Source: Chthonomonadaceae bacterium | GTDB lineage: Bacteria > Armatimonadota > Chthonomonadetes > Chthonomonadales > Chthonomonadaceae | Direction: 5' to 3' | Assembly: GCA_027450145.1 (NCBI GenBank) | Contig: DAIDKH010000001.1 | Span: forward strand, 96,518 to 160,517 | DNA length: 64,000 nt | Part shown: piece by piece, positions 1 to 8,439 of the stretch | Position numbering within the stretch: the first letter of the stretch is position 1 | Layout of the letters: every line of letters starts with the position of its first letter | Notes under the pieces: generated by a model | Database searches by the model: none | What the model saw: the letters and a program-made list of their open reading frames with translations, nothing else | Told to the model about the DNA's origin: nothing | Made by a program: the position numbers and the translations under genes

Positions 1-1784
1 TGCAAATGATAGTGCGGGCCGCATAGCCACGGCTGCCACCATCCTTTGCCACTAGCAATAATGTCTATGCCGCCGTTGTTATCCAGGTCTCCAGTTAGCA
101 ATTGGCACTGACCTGGAATATCTGCGCTCCCCGGAACATTACCCTGGCCCATTGAAGTGACTGTCCATTGCGGCTTAGAAATGTCTCGGGAGCTCAAGCC
201 TATAGCGTAAACGGAGCCTGCTCTGGTTAACACGAGTAGTTGTAATTGTCCGTCAGGATTTATTGCAGCACACGTTACAGCAATCACTTGGCCGTTTATC
301 ATTGGAGCGCTAACCTGTTTGAAAATGCCCCCGCGCAAATTGGCGAACACGTGAATACGACCCAAGCTATCTAAAAAGCACGCTGCTGGATTTCCGCTAT
401 TGTCAAGATCGACCCAGCAGAAGGACCGGATGTTCGTTACACCGACGAATGGATGTTCTACTTGGAAAGTTCCATCCCCATTATTCTGAATTTCAAATGG
501 CGCCCCATTAATCGGGGCTGCAACCACGTCGATTTCGCCATCGGCGTTTAAATCTGCCTGCCAAATTCCCGCATACCCAGTATGTAATACCGATGAAGGC
601 AGTTTCGTTTTGGCGGTTACGTCCTGGTACCTTGAATTCTGCCCTTGCAGATAGAAACTAATTCCCCGGTTGTCTGCGATAACTAAATCTGTTTTGAGAT
701 CATAGTTGAGGTCGGTGGGCAGGACAGAGAATGGGCCCAATCGCCCTGCAGATGCTCCGCCGGGAACGGCCAGGTTGAAAGTGTTGTCACCTGCATACAC
801 ACGGCCGTTACGGGAGTAAAGCAGCTCCGCCTTTCCATCGGAATTCATCCACATTCCACCAGCCCATTGCGACTGCAGCGGCGTGGCTGGCGTACCTGCC
901 TCATAGCTCAAATCTGAGGCAATAGGTGCCGGATTGGGTGGAGGGTTAGGTGTTCGCAAAAACCGGTCAAGCGGAGCACCTGCCAGCCCGTGGACAATAT
1001 CACCCTGCAAAGCAAGACTGCCGTCACCATAATCGCTGTTACGCTTCAGGAGGTTTTGCAGGTAAGTTGAATCGATGGCGGCAGAAGAATAATCGTGCTT
1101 GGCCTGATCTGCAAGAACCTGCTTCAGCTCTGTCACTGCGTCGCTTGTAAATGTTGCAGATCGTGTTTGCAGCTGGGCAAGTGTAGCAGCAAGTACATGT
1201 GCGTCCTTGCGCACCGCGGCAACATGGGCCAGCTTGATCATGGCAAATAGGTTGCCCGGTTGAATAGCGAGGATTTGCTGAAGGAGCTGTTCTTCTTGTA
1301 AAAGACCGTTGGGTGTGTTAAGCCGAGCATACTGTTGAGAAAGCGCATAGCTTGCCTGCAAGTCGCCTGGCTTTATCTGCAATGCGCGGTTGTAATGATT
1401 AATTGCACCCTGGACATCACCTTTCTGGTCGTCCAGGAGACCAATTAGCGACTGTATCGCGGCACTGTTGTTATCCAGTTTTTCAGCCTTGGTGAGATAT
1501 GTAGATGCCCGAGTAAAATCTCCTCTTCGTAGGTACATTAGGCCAAGGTTTGCCCAAACAGCGGGTTCATCGGGCAATTCCTTAGAGGCGAGCGTGAGGT
1601 ATTTCTCGTCGTAGCCAGTTTTACCCGCAGATTGGTCGCTGCCAACCTGCAAAGCAATGGTGCCGATTGTAAACGCAGAGATAGCGTCCGTCTTCGTGCC
1701 TGGTGCCTTATGCTGGCAACCTGAAAGCCCAACGATGCTTAATACAACCGCAGTGGAGAAAACCACCCTTTGCCCAAGTTTCAT
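1..1784 (-). CDS. TPR and FG-GAP/VCBS-repeat lipoprotein (3' end outside window)
   Basis: This frame stays open from an ATG at 1784 to the left edge, so the C-terminus is missing. The N-terminus is a lipoprotein signal: a short basic start, a hydrophobic stretch and a lipobox LSGC around residues 20-23. Residues about 45-220 read as tetratricopeptide repeats (for example WANLGLMYLRRGDFTRAS and NHYNRALQIKPGDLQASYAL). From about residue 290 onward there are FG-GAP/VCBS-like blades with D-x-N/D-x-G calcium-loop motifs such as DLNADGEIDV and DNNGGIDI. TPR plus beta-propeller lipoproteins are common in Acidobacteria and Armatimonadota and resemble ASPIC/UnbV proteins. The role is probably surface protein-protein binding; no enzyme motif is seen. 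The ribosome site is weak. Confidence 0.75.
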   Translation of the reverse strand, partial: MKLGQRVVFSTAVVLSIVGLSGCQHKAPGTKTDAISAFTIGTIALQVGSDQSAGKTGYDEKYLTLASKELPDEPAVWANLGLMYLRRGDFTRASTYLTKAEKLDNNSAAIQSLIGLLDDQKGDVQGAINHYNRALQIKPGDLQASYALSQQYARLNTPNGLLQEEQLLQQILAIQPGNLFAMIKLAHVAAVRKDAHVLAATLAQLQTRSATFTSDAVTELKQVLADQAKHDYSSAAIDSTYLQNLLKRNSDYGDGSLALQGDIVHGLAGAPLDRFLRTPNPPPNPAPIASDLSYEAGTPATPLQSQWAGGMWMNSDGKAELLYSRNGRVYAGDNTFNLAVPGGASAGRLGPFSVLPTDLNYDLKTDLVIADNRGISFYLQGQNSRYQDVTAKTKLPSSVLHTGYAGIWQADLNADGEIDVVAAPINGAPFEIQNNGDGTFQVEHPFVGVTNIRSFCWVDLDNSGNPAACFLDSLGRIHVFANLRGGIFKQVSAPMINGQVIAVTCAAINPDGQLQLLVLTRAGSVYAIGLSSRDISKPQWTVTSMGQGNVPGSADIPGQCQLLTGDLDNNGGIDIIASGKGWWQPWLCGPHYHL

Positions 1785-1949
1785 GACAAACTCGCTATCC
1801 TGTTGCGCGCGCTGGTAGCACAGACTACTGCCAATGGACGCATGTTGAAATCAATGTTAATTAATTACCTGGAAACGCGCAAGATACATCAACGTAATGG
1901 AGGTTAATCACGCGTCGCACAAGGGGAAAGCCCTGTTTAAAGAACAAAG

Positions 1950-1982
1950 CCGGCGAGAGGGAGTGTTGCTCCAACTCGCCGG
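1950..1982 (-). terminator. Intrinsic terminator after the carboxypeptidase-like lipoprotein gene
   Basis: A perfect 8-bp stem (CCGGCGAG at 1950-1957 with CTCGCCGG at 1975-1982) lies 29 bases past the stop of the minus-strand gene ending at 2011. On the minus strand it is followed by the T-rich run CTTTGTTCTTT, as expected for Rho-independent termination. Confidence 0.6.
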
Positions 1983-2010
1983 TAAATATCTACACAAGTG
2001 CTGGCACAAT

Positions 2011-2541
2011 TTACGGAGGGCAACCGCCCACAAGGGGTGGAGGCGGTGGTGACCCGTTGGAGGCCGGGTAGAGCGCGATATTGGACACCAGTTGTGTGAC
2101 AGATTGCGATGATGCTACCAACGACGGCAGCGTAATGTCGCAAGAACCGGCGGTAGTGCCAAATTGGTAGTAATGACCATTGTAGGTTCCGTAGTTGTAC
2201 CAATTTGCTGTATTGGGACTGGTTAACGAAATCTTAGTGGCCGTAAGCGGTACATTTGTGATCGTAAACGACCCGTCGGAAGCGGTAGATGCTGCGGCGC
2301 TAGTTCCCACTACCACGACCGTTGCACCGGGCACCGGATTACCTGCGGTATCGACCACACGGCCGGTTACAGTCGCCAGACTGGAATTCCCTATCGTACC
2401 GGGGTTAGAGCCGCCGCCACTGGTTGACGACGAACCTCCGCCACCACCGCAACCCGATAGCAGAGAGCCTGCCAATAATGCAGACAGTAAAAACAGAGAG
2501 GTACGAGCACGGGGGGCTTTCCTCAGGTCGGAGTTCCTCAT
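2011..2541 (-). CDS. Lipoprotein with carboxypeptidase-like regulatory domain
   Basis: The chosen ATG at 2541 has GGAGG 12 bases upstream and gives MRNSDLRK followed by a hydrophobic segment and the lipobox LLSGC. A longer frame from 2604 would put 21 unlikely residues before the signal. After the lipid-anchored Cys comes a Gly/Ser linker, then a beta-sandwich of the carboxypeptidase regulatory/CnaB-like type (TVTGRVVDTAGNPVPGATVVV, ending in ITNVPL). The last 40 residues are less conserved and end in a poly-Pro stretch (SPPPPPL). It is probably a small surface adhesin or assembly protein. The regulatory-like fold is well known; the function is inferred. A terminator follows at 1950-1982. Confidence 0.75.
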   Translation of the reverse strand: MRNSDLRKAPRARTSLFLLSALLAGSLLSGCGGGGGSSSTSGGGSNPGTIGNSSLATVTGRVVDTAGNPVPGATVVVVGTSAAASTASDGSFTITNVPLTATKISLTSPNTANWYNYGTYNGHYYQFGTTAGSCDITLPSLVASSQSVTQLVSNIALYPASNGSPPPPPLVGGCPP

Positions 2542-2862
2542 CAAGGGTTTCTGCCTCCAGACTGTGCGTCCCGATGGAGCACACAGGCGATAGTTTTTTG
2601 GCACTAAAGTGCCAAGATCTCAAACCACTACCCGGGGAGCTACACGGCAACTCACCGGCGGCAGCATATTACTGCTTCCTTACAAATAATTATACATCCC
2701 GCACAAATATCCTGCAAGTACAACGAGCAATTACAAAAAAAGTGCTTACAGGTGATCACTGCCTTAAGTTGCCAAGCCAGGGATGCACTAGAACAACCAG
2801 ATTTTCACGGGTACCTGCACGATAGAACCTGCTCGACTTTCCGGCTTCCGCAGTCCCCATGT

Positions 2863-3516
2863 CTAGTGAACTGTAGATGGTGCCTGAGTACTGCCATCAC
2901 CACCTGAAGTTCCACTACCAGGTGACGGCGTGCTGGAACCATCGCCTCCGCTGTTCGAATTCGTGCTGGTTCCACCAGAAGTGCTGGGGGATGAGCCCGG
3001 CATGGTGGAGTTCTGCACCTGGCTACCGTTAGTCGCCGGGGCAGTAGACTGCGGAGGCACCGGGTTCGTGGGGCTTTCATCATGAGTCATGCGGTGTCGC
3101 CTGCGTAAATGATGATCAATGTGGGGGCGATGGTCTTGAACAGTGGGTGCCGGGCCATTTAAACTTGCTGGCGGTTGCGCCTGAGCCTCAGAACCACCTA
3201 CGACGATACCTGATGAAGTATTAGAACTCGATGACGGATTTTGATTAGCTCCTACTGCAGGACCAGAGTTGGCGGTAACGGGCGGCGGTGTTGTTATTGG
3301 CTGAGACGACTGCCCAGGGTTAATTGAGGCTGATACAGGAGGAGCAGCAGGGCTAGCAGATGAAGATGGTGCCGTAGGAGCGGCGGCAGGAGCGGAACCC
3401 GTTGCAGAAGTGGATGCAGTGTTTAACGGCTTTCCGTGGTCCACTAGAGGAGCAACAACAAAGAACCCCACTGAAAAGCTCACAATTCCAAAGCCCAATA
3501 TAGCAAGGTACTTCAC
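2863..3516 (-). CDS. Ser/Pro/Thr/Gly-rich exported or membrane-anchored hypothetical protein
   Basis: A GTG at 3516 preceded by GAGGA at 8 bases gives MKYLAILGF and one hydrophobic segment (residues about 3-24), i.e. an uncleaved anchor or signal. A TTG at 3531 is the alternative start. The remaining 190 residues are low complexity, rich in Ser, Pro, Ala, Thr and Gly, with one basic, His-rich island (DHRPHIDHHLRRRHR) in the middle. No domain is recognised. It may be a wall-spanning linker or stalk protein. The composition bias gives long shadow frames on both strands, so the coding call rests on the signal segment, the ribosome site and the length. Confidence 0.55.
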   Translation of the reverse strand: MKYLAILGFGIVSFSVGFFVVAPLVDHGKPLNTASTSATGSAPAAAPTAPSSSASPAAPPVSASINPGQSSQPITTPPPVTANSGPAVGANQNPSSSSNTSSGIVVGGSEAQAQPPASLNGPAPTVQDHRPHIDHHLRRRHRMTHDESPTNPVPPQSTAPATNGSQVQNSTMPGSSPSTSGGTSTNSNSGGDGSSTPSPGSGTSGGDGSTQAPSTVH

Positions 3517-3658
3517 GTGAACGTTCCTCAAAAAATCAGTCTAAAAGCCCAGAACTGGGGCTACTCGGGCACTACTCACGATAATGATGCTGGATCCCTA
3601 GTTAGCCGCCCAATATTCTACCTTATTTGTAGAGATCAAACCGCCGCAACAAGTTGAG

Positions 3659-3697
3659 GGCTCTGCGCCTCATCTCTCGCGTATGAGGAGCAGAGCC
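3659..3697 (-). terminator. Long hairpin downstream of the aldolase gene, putative terminator
   Basis: Perfect outer arms GGCTCTGC (3659-3666) and GCAGAGCC (3690-3697) enclose a second pairing CTCAT/ATGAG (3669-3673 with 3683-3687). It lies about 60 bases past the aldolase stop. The tail on the minus strand (CTCAACTTGTTG) is only partly T-rich, so termination is likely but not certain. Confidence 0.45.
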
Positions 3698-3755
3698 TTG
3701 ATTGTGCTGCACCGTGCGAAAGGCCATCTGCCGTTCAGTTACCGATGAACTTCGC

Positions 3756-4679
3756 CTATCGGCTGCCACTCGCGTAAATGTCCATTATTTTGCTTAGCAG
3801 GCGAATTGCGTCTGCCTTTGGTCTTTGGAAGCTGTTGCGCCCAATTATCGACCCGAATCCACCGCCATCTCTAATTGCAGTCACTTCACCAAGAAGAGCC
3901 TCCTCGCTCTCTAGGGCGCCACCAGAAAAGATGACAATGCGCTTGCCACCAAATGCGCACTGCACAATATGCCTTACCCGTTGAGTTGGTGTTTCAATGG
4001 GTATGGAGGTTGTGTCATAGACCTTCTTTGCAGCAGATTGCAGAATATTGCCCCCCGGCAGCTTGACTTTGATGATGTGCGCACCTAGTTGGGCGGCAAT
4101 GTGGGCAGCATAACCAATGACGTCTACGGCCGTTTCACCCTCCTTGCCAATCCCCGAACCTCGCGGGTACGACCATATCACCACGGCAAGGCCATGCCTC
4201 TTGGCTTCTTCGGCGCGAGCACGTATTTCACCATACATTTCCAGCCTATGGGCACTGCCTGGGTAAATTGTAAAGCCTATGGCAGAACAACCTAGCCGTA
4301 GCGCGTCTTGCACGCTACCTGTAAGGGCTTGGTCTGGATCTAACTCATCATTCAGAACATCATGATCATTTAACTTCAATATCAGCGGTATCTCCCCGGC
4401 AAAATCTCGAGCCCCTGCCTCAATGAACCCAAGTGGCGCGGCATAGGCACTACATCCTGCATCGATTGCCAACTGAAAATGGTACGAAGGGTCGTATGCC
4501 GGAGGGTTTGGACCAAAACTTCGTGCGGGACCGTGTTCAAAGCCCTGATCCACAGGTAAGATCACCATCTTACCGGTTCCACCAAGTCTTCCATGATTGA
4601 GCATACGCGCAAGATTGCCTAAGGTACCAGGATTGTCACTTCCATACCAACTCAAAATCTCTTTTACTCGATCTGTCAT
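3756..4679 (-). CDS. fbaB: Class I fructose-bisphosphate aldolase (FbaB/DhnA family)
   Basis: Cleaves fructose 1,6-bisphosphate to DHAP and glyceraldehyde 3-phosphate in cytosolic glycolysis/gluconeogenesis through a Schiff-base lysine. The ATG at 4679 follows AAAGGA at about 10 bases and gives 307 residues. The open frame extends 36 codons further upstream, but that part is not protein-like. Family signs are the phosphate/active-site start PVDQGFEHGP (about residue 40), the buried-charge segment LKLNDHDVL, and the Schiff-base region IIKVKLPGG. The C-terminal phosphate loop is IFSGGALES. The archaeal-type aldolase family also includes DhnA/LsrF, but the length and motifs fit an aldolase. It is monocistronic, with a hairpin downstream. 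Confidence 0.88.
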   Translation of the reverse strand: MTDRVKEILSWYGSDNPGTLGNLARMLNHGRLGGTGKMVILPVDQGFEHGPARSFGPNPPAYDPSYHFQLAIDAGCSAYAAPLGFIEAGARDFAGEIPLILKLNDHDVLNDELDPDQALTGSVQDALRLGCSAIGFTIYPGSAHRLEMYGEIRARAEEAKRHGLAVVIWSYPRGSGIGKEGETAVDVIGYAAHIAAQLGAHIIKVKLPGGNILQSAAKKVYDTTSIPIETPTQRVRHIVQCAFGGKRIVIFSGGALESEEALLGEVTAIRDGGGFGSIIGRNSFQRPKADAIRLLSKIMDIYASGSR

Positions 4680-5232
4680 CGCTCTACTATCCTTTCGTAG
4701 GATACAATGTTGTAAAACACGTAAATTAAATGTAACGAGCGCGGAATTCACACTTACAGTAATACTTACGCAGGCAATTGCACACATACCACTTAATTTG
4801 AGGCGATTTCAGGCATCTAAATAGATATAATTTGCAACATGGCGATTTGAGCATTCAACGAGGCAGGCGTCTGAGCTAGTGCCTCTTTTGGAACCACATG
4901 AAGTTTGCTTGTCGTGCAACAAGCCGCTCATCCACCGGATCATCAATATGCTCGATTGCGGGTGCGCCCAGCACACCTCGTGTACGTTGTGCTAGACCGA
5001 AACGACTGTCGTCACGCTCCCCGTCAATTGGTAACCCTCCCTAACTAGGCTAGCTGAGGTCAATTGGCAGTTTATGCACAGTGATCTTTTAACGCCAAGA
5101 TTAATCGGTAGCCCCACCCCATTCTGACGTCCGATTATCGCTGCCTCTCCATCTATGTTTTGTACCGGACAATTTACCGTTGCAGCCATTTACTCCACGA
5201 AATTTAGTGCGTGGCACCTGCAATAAGGTTGT

Positions 5233-5382
5233 TCACTCAAATACTGGACGCAATTGCAGACGCACGCCAAAAGCCATTGTTTTGCGTACAGGTATATGTT
5301 TCGCCTTAACAAACACCGAATATGCCATATGACAACCAATCAGAGCGAATAACAATAACAGCGAAACAAACCATTGCAACAT
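5233..5382 (-). CDS. Possible small single-span membrane protein (49 residues)
   Basis: An ATG at 5382 opens a 49-codon frame starting MLQWFVSLLLLFALIGC, followed by a basic half (VFVKAKHIPVRK) and an amphipathic end (AFGVRLQLRPVFE). A hydrophobic helix followed by a positively charged tail is a typical small inner-membrane protein pattern and is unlikely to appear by chance in that order. Against it, there is no Shine-Dalgarno sequence and no recognised family. Treat it as a candidate only. Confidence 0.3.
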   Translation of the reverse strand: MLQWFVSLLLLFALIGCHMAYSVFVKAKHIPVRKTMAFGVRLQLRPVFE

Positions 5383-5450
5383 TAGTCAACATGCTTGTAC
5401 ATCGTTGCGGCAACCTATTGGCGCCGTTTAACCAAGAGAGAAGAGACCGC

Positions 5451-5480
5451 TTGACAGTAAGCAGGTAGCTAACCTATAAT
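5451..5480 (+). promoter_or_regulatory. Near-consensus sigma-70 promoter of the pgpH-ybeY-dgk run
   Basis: Perfect -35 TTGACA (5451-5456) and perfect -10 TATAAT (5475-5480) with an 18-base spacer. Transcription would begin near 5487, leaving a leader of about 115 bases before the ATG at 5604. Confidence 0.8.
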
Positions 5481-5603
5481 AGTACTAGTATCAATATTTT
5501 TCTAGTCAAGGCTGCGGCTTGCTGTTAGCCATGAGCAACGATAGCTCTGCTGGCTCCTTCGTTACCACCTTCATCATGTTGGCCTTCTGAGATCATTCGA
5601 ACC

Positions 5604-8090
5604 ATGTGGAAATTCGCTGAAAACCTTATAGCGGGACGACGAGCTACTAAGAAGCTCTTAAAAGGCGCTGGTTCCTCCCAGGATGGACAAAGCACCCAAA
5701 TGGAGCGGGTTAAGCGCATACTGCTCGCAGTATTTACGATTGGAGCGCTTACCGGCCTGATGGCCGCTCACCTAAGAAATGGAACTGTATCGCTAAGGTT
5801 AGGACAAATTAGCCCCACAGAAATACGAGCGGGGCGAAGTGCGTTTTACGTAGACTCCACGAGAACGAAGAGGTTGCAGGAGGCTGCCATGAATGCGGTG
5901 CCTCCTGTCTACGATCCGGATGACCGCGCTGCCACTGAAGCGCAGCGTACGATGAAGCAGTTGTTCAATGAGATGCAAAGAGAACGGGCGGCCCTTCGCG
6001 CCAACGGCCCAGTAACGCGTAAGCGACTGGTACAGGCGATGGCGAACTCCCAATTTACATCCATGCTTCCATCCAATGCACTAAAGCGTCTTCTAACAGT
6101 TCCCGATCCCATTTTTCAGCACCTGCGAAACGTGACCGAATCTCAGGTGAATTCCGCCATGCAGCGAGACATCCGAAATAATGGTACTGACATCCGGCGG
6201 GTTACTGGTGAAGTTCAGGAGTACATCGACAACAGTCTGCAGAGCAAGAGTGATCGCATGGTGGCAATGGCAGTCATCTCACAGTCGTTGTTACCAAACA
6301 GGATCCTCGATAAGCAGAAAACAGAGATCGCCCGTGAAGCAGCAAAGCGGTCTCAACTGCCCGACGTGGAGCGAGTACTTGCCGGTGATCGCATTCTTGC
6401 AGCCGGGGAACGTGTTAATCAACAGGCACTCGACAAGCTTAAAGCTCTTGGACTTAGAAGCCAGAAACAGGAGCTTACCACTGCGATAGTCACCTCTCTG
6501 CTAGCCGCGCTCATGGTTGTTCTCGTGATGGGTTACCTCGCACGCAACCTGCCATCGTTGTATAAGGATACGCGCCGAATGGCGTTGCTGTCCACCATCG
6601 TCATTTTGGGCGTGTTGGCGATCAAAGCTGGCGCAATTCTATTAGGTTTCCAGATTACCGGTGGTCAGCTTGGCTACCTAAGTATGACGAGTGTTACTGC
6701 GGCAGGCATGCTAGTGTGTGTTCTGTTGGACACCAATCTTGCCATTCTGATAGTTGCGCTGCTAGCACTGCAGAGCGGACTGTTGATGAACTTCGAGATA
6801 CGATTTACAGTCATGACGTTAATGGGGGGGTTAGTGGGTGTTGCGTGTGCAAACCCTGCAAGGCGGCGATCGAATCTGCCACTGGTAGCTGCGGCCCTGG
6901 CGGCAGTGAACATCAGCATGGTATGGTTGCTAGGGCTTTTATTTAGCGACACTCTTCACGAACTTTTAAAGGGCTCAATGTGGGCAGCCGGGGCGGCCGC
7001 CATGTCGTTGTTCCTCTATTGGACCGGTGCACTCGCGCTTGAGAAACCTTTTGGTATTCTTACCCATTCGGCGCTCCTCGATCTCTCGGCGTTTGATCGC
7101 CCGCTACTTCAACGACTCTGCGCAGTAGCGCCAGGAACCTATGCCCACTCTATCATGGTAGGCACCCTGGCAGAAAGTGCAGCGCAGGTCATTTGCGCCG
7201 ATGCCCTTTTGTGCCGTGTCTCGGGGTATTACCACGACATTGGAAAGATGAACCACCCAGATTTCTTTGTAGAAAATCAGCGGCATGAAAACGTTCATAC
7301 CCGGCTTAGTCCCTCGCTGTCCGCACTCATGATCATTGGGCACGTACGAGATGGAATCGTTCTCGCACGAGAAAACCGTCTCCCGCAGGAGATATGTGAC
7401 ATAATCGCCCAGCATCATGGAACAACGCTTATTCAGTATTTTTATCACCGCGCGCTAGCAGACAATGCAGCAGGTGGTTGCCCATCGCCGGGGCTAGAGG
7501 AACGTTTCCGGTATCCTGGCCCTAAACCGCAAACCCGAGAGGCCGCAATTGTTATGCTCGCGGACAGCGTAGAAGCAGCTACACGGAGCCTCGATCAACC
7601 TGACAGTGATCAGCTAGCTAATATGGTAAACACGATTGTGCGATGCAAAATCGAGGATGGGCAACTAGATGAGTGCGGCCTTACGTTTAGAGATGCAAGG
7701 CTCATTTCAGACGCGTTCATTCATGTGTTAGGCGCCATGCTTCACGGCAGAATCGCCTACCCAGGGCCAACTGCGCCCGAAAAGATCATGACATCTGCCA
7801 CGGCTGCGGTTCGTTCTGCGGTGAGCAGGGGCTTGCAACCAGCCGTTGAGCGAACCAATGAGGATAGCGTCATATCGTCTTCCTTCCCATCGTACGATGC
7901 ATTTCCCATTGAGCAGGGAGAACTGCCAGCACCCGACGGCGCCTACCCTTCATTCCCACGATTATCTGTGGATATTCCCTATGGCAATTACGATTTGCAA
8001 TCATCAGACACACCAAGTTCCAACAAAGCTGTTGACACAGGCAGTAAGCAGGCTGCTGAAACAGGCAGGAAGACCCAGAGGCGAAGTTAG
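5604..8090 (+). CDS. pgpH: 7TM-HD membrane phosphodiesterase (PgpH/YqfF family, c-di-AMP)
   Basis: Membrane phosphodiesterase that hydrolyses cyclic di-AMP in characterised relatives. Order of parts: a signal anchor (about 37-56), the extracytoplasmic 7TMR-HDED-type region (60-290), a bundle of membrane helices (about 292-486), then the cytoplasmic HD domain. Metal-binding residues are visible as YAHSIMVG (about 513), the HD pair in GYYHDIGKM (about 541) and the family signature HHGTTLIQYFY (about 604). The last 120 residues are a low-complexity tail. The first in-frame ATG at 5604 is used although no strong ribosome site precedes it; an ATG at 5701 is possible. In many bacteria phoH precedes this gene; here it does not. 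The final 36 codons overlap ybeY in another frame. Confidence 0.88.
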   Translation: MWKFAENLIAGRRATKKLLKGAGSSQDGQSTQMERVKRILLAVFTIGALTGLMAAHLRNGTVSLRLGQISPTEIRAGRSAFYVDSTRTKRLQEAAMNAVPPVYDPDDRAATEAQRTMKQLFNEMQRERAALRANGPVTRKRLVQAMANSQFTSMLPSNALKRLLTVPDPIFQHLRNVTESQVNSAMQRDIRNNGTDIRRVTGEVQEYIDNSLQSKSDRMVAMAVISQSLLPNRILDKQKTEIAREAAKRSQLPDVERVLAGDRILAAGERVNQQALDKLKALGLRSQKQELTTAIVTSLLAALMVVLVMGYLARNLPSLYKDTRRMALLSTIVILGVLAIKAGAILLGFQITGGQLGYLSMTSVTAAGMLVCVLLDTNLAILIVALLALQSGLLMNFEIRFTVMTLMGGLVGVACANPARRRSNLPLVAAALAAVNISMVWLLGLLFSDTLHELLKGSMWAAGAAAMSLFLYWTGALALEKPFGILTHSALLDLSAFDRPLLQRLCAVAPGTYAHSIMVGTLAESAAQVICADALLCRVSGYYHDIGKMNHPDFFVENQRHENVHTRLSPSLSALMIIGHVRDGIVLARENRLPQEICDIIAQHHGTTLIQYFYHRALADNAAGGCPSPGLEERFRYPGPKPQTREAAIVMLADSVEAATRSLDQPDSDQLANMVNTIVRCKIEDGQLDECGLTFRDARLISDAFIHVLGAMLHGRIAYPGPTAPEKIMTSATAAVRSAVSRGLQPAVERTNEDSVISSSFPSYDAFPIEQGELPAPDGAYPSFPRLSVDIPYGNYDLQSSDTPSSNKAVDTGSKQAAETGRKTQRRS

Positions 8091-8427
8091 CCTGCTGCTA
8101 ACTACCGATAACGAAATACATGAGATGAATTTCAAATACCGTGGGTATGATAAACCAACGGACGTTCTCTCATTTTGTCAGCAGGATTTCAGTACCGGTG
8201 CACCGCCTGTAAAGGGACCCGTTGGCAATCTGCTAGGCGACGTCGTTATTTCCGTGGAAACTGCAGAACGCCAGGCACAAGTACATAATGTAACATTAGA
8301 ACAGGAAATAGCATTGCTAGGAGTGCACGGCGTACTGCACCTGTTGGGCCACGAGGACGACACGGTAGCTGGTTCGCGAGAGATGCAACGGCAGGAAAAG
8401 GAGATACTTGGCATCGCCTTGCGATGA
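7981..8427 (+). CDS. ybeY: Endoribonuclease YbeY
   Basis: Single-strand-specific metallo-endoribonuclease for 16S rRNA 3' maturation and ribosome quality control. The catalytic zinc motif is HGVLHLLGHEDD, the three-His signature of UPF0054. The upstream motif KYRGYDKPTDVLSF and GNLLGDVVISVETA are also family hallmarks. ATG at 7981 gives 148 residues, the usual size. The longer frame back to 7846 lies inside the pgpH-like gene and is not conserved in character. The reading frames of the two genes overlap by 110 bases, so translation is probably coupled. Confidence 0.93.
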   Translation: MAITICNHQTHQVPTKLLTQAVSRLLKQAGRPRGEVSLLLTTDNEIHEMNFKYRGYDKPTDVLSFCQQDFSTGAPPVKGPVGNLLGDVVISVETAERQAQVHNVTLEQEIALLGVHGVLHLLGHEDDTVAGSREMQRQEKEILGIALR

Positions 8428-8439
8428 CTCCACAACCCT

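Larger units (their letters stand above)
4680..5603. other. Long intergenic region between divergent aldolase and pgpH-like genes
   Basis: No gene is certain here. It holds the aldolase leader, a small hairpin GAGGCA/TGCCTC followed by TTTT at 4860-4889 (possible weak plus-strand terminator), a possible 49-codon membrane ORF on the minus strand (5233-5382), a strong plus-strand promoter at 5451-5480, and a 19-codon upstream frame (5531-5590, MSNDSSAGSFVTTFIMLAF) in the leader of the pgpH-like gene without a convincing ribosome site. Confidence 0.5.

Noticed and set aside
2195..2825. Two plus-strand frames of 132-133 codons
   Set aside because: They are shadows of the lipoprotein gene or run through its leader; Pro/Arg-rich composition typical of antisense frames.
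4992..5189. 65-codon minus-strand frame (MAATVNCPVQNIDGEA)
   Set aside because: GGAG lies only three bases before the ATG, composition is not distinctive and no domain is visible.
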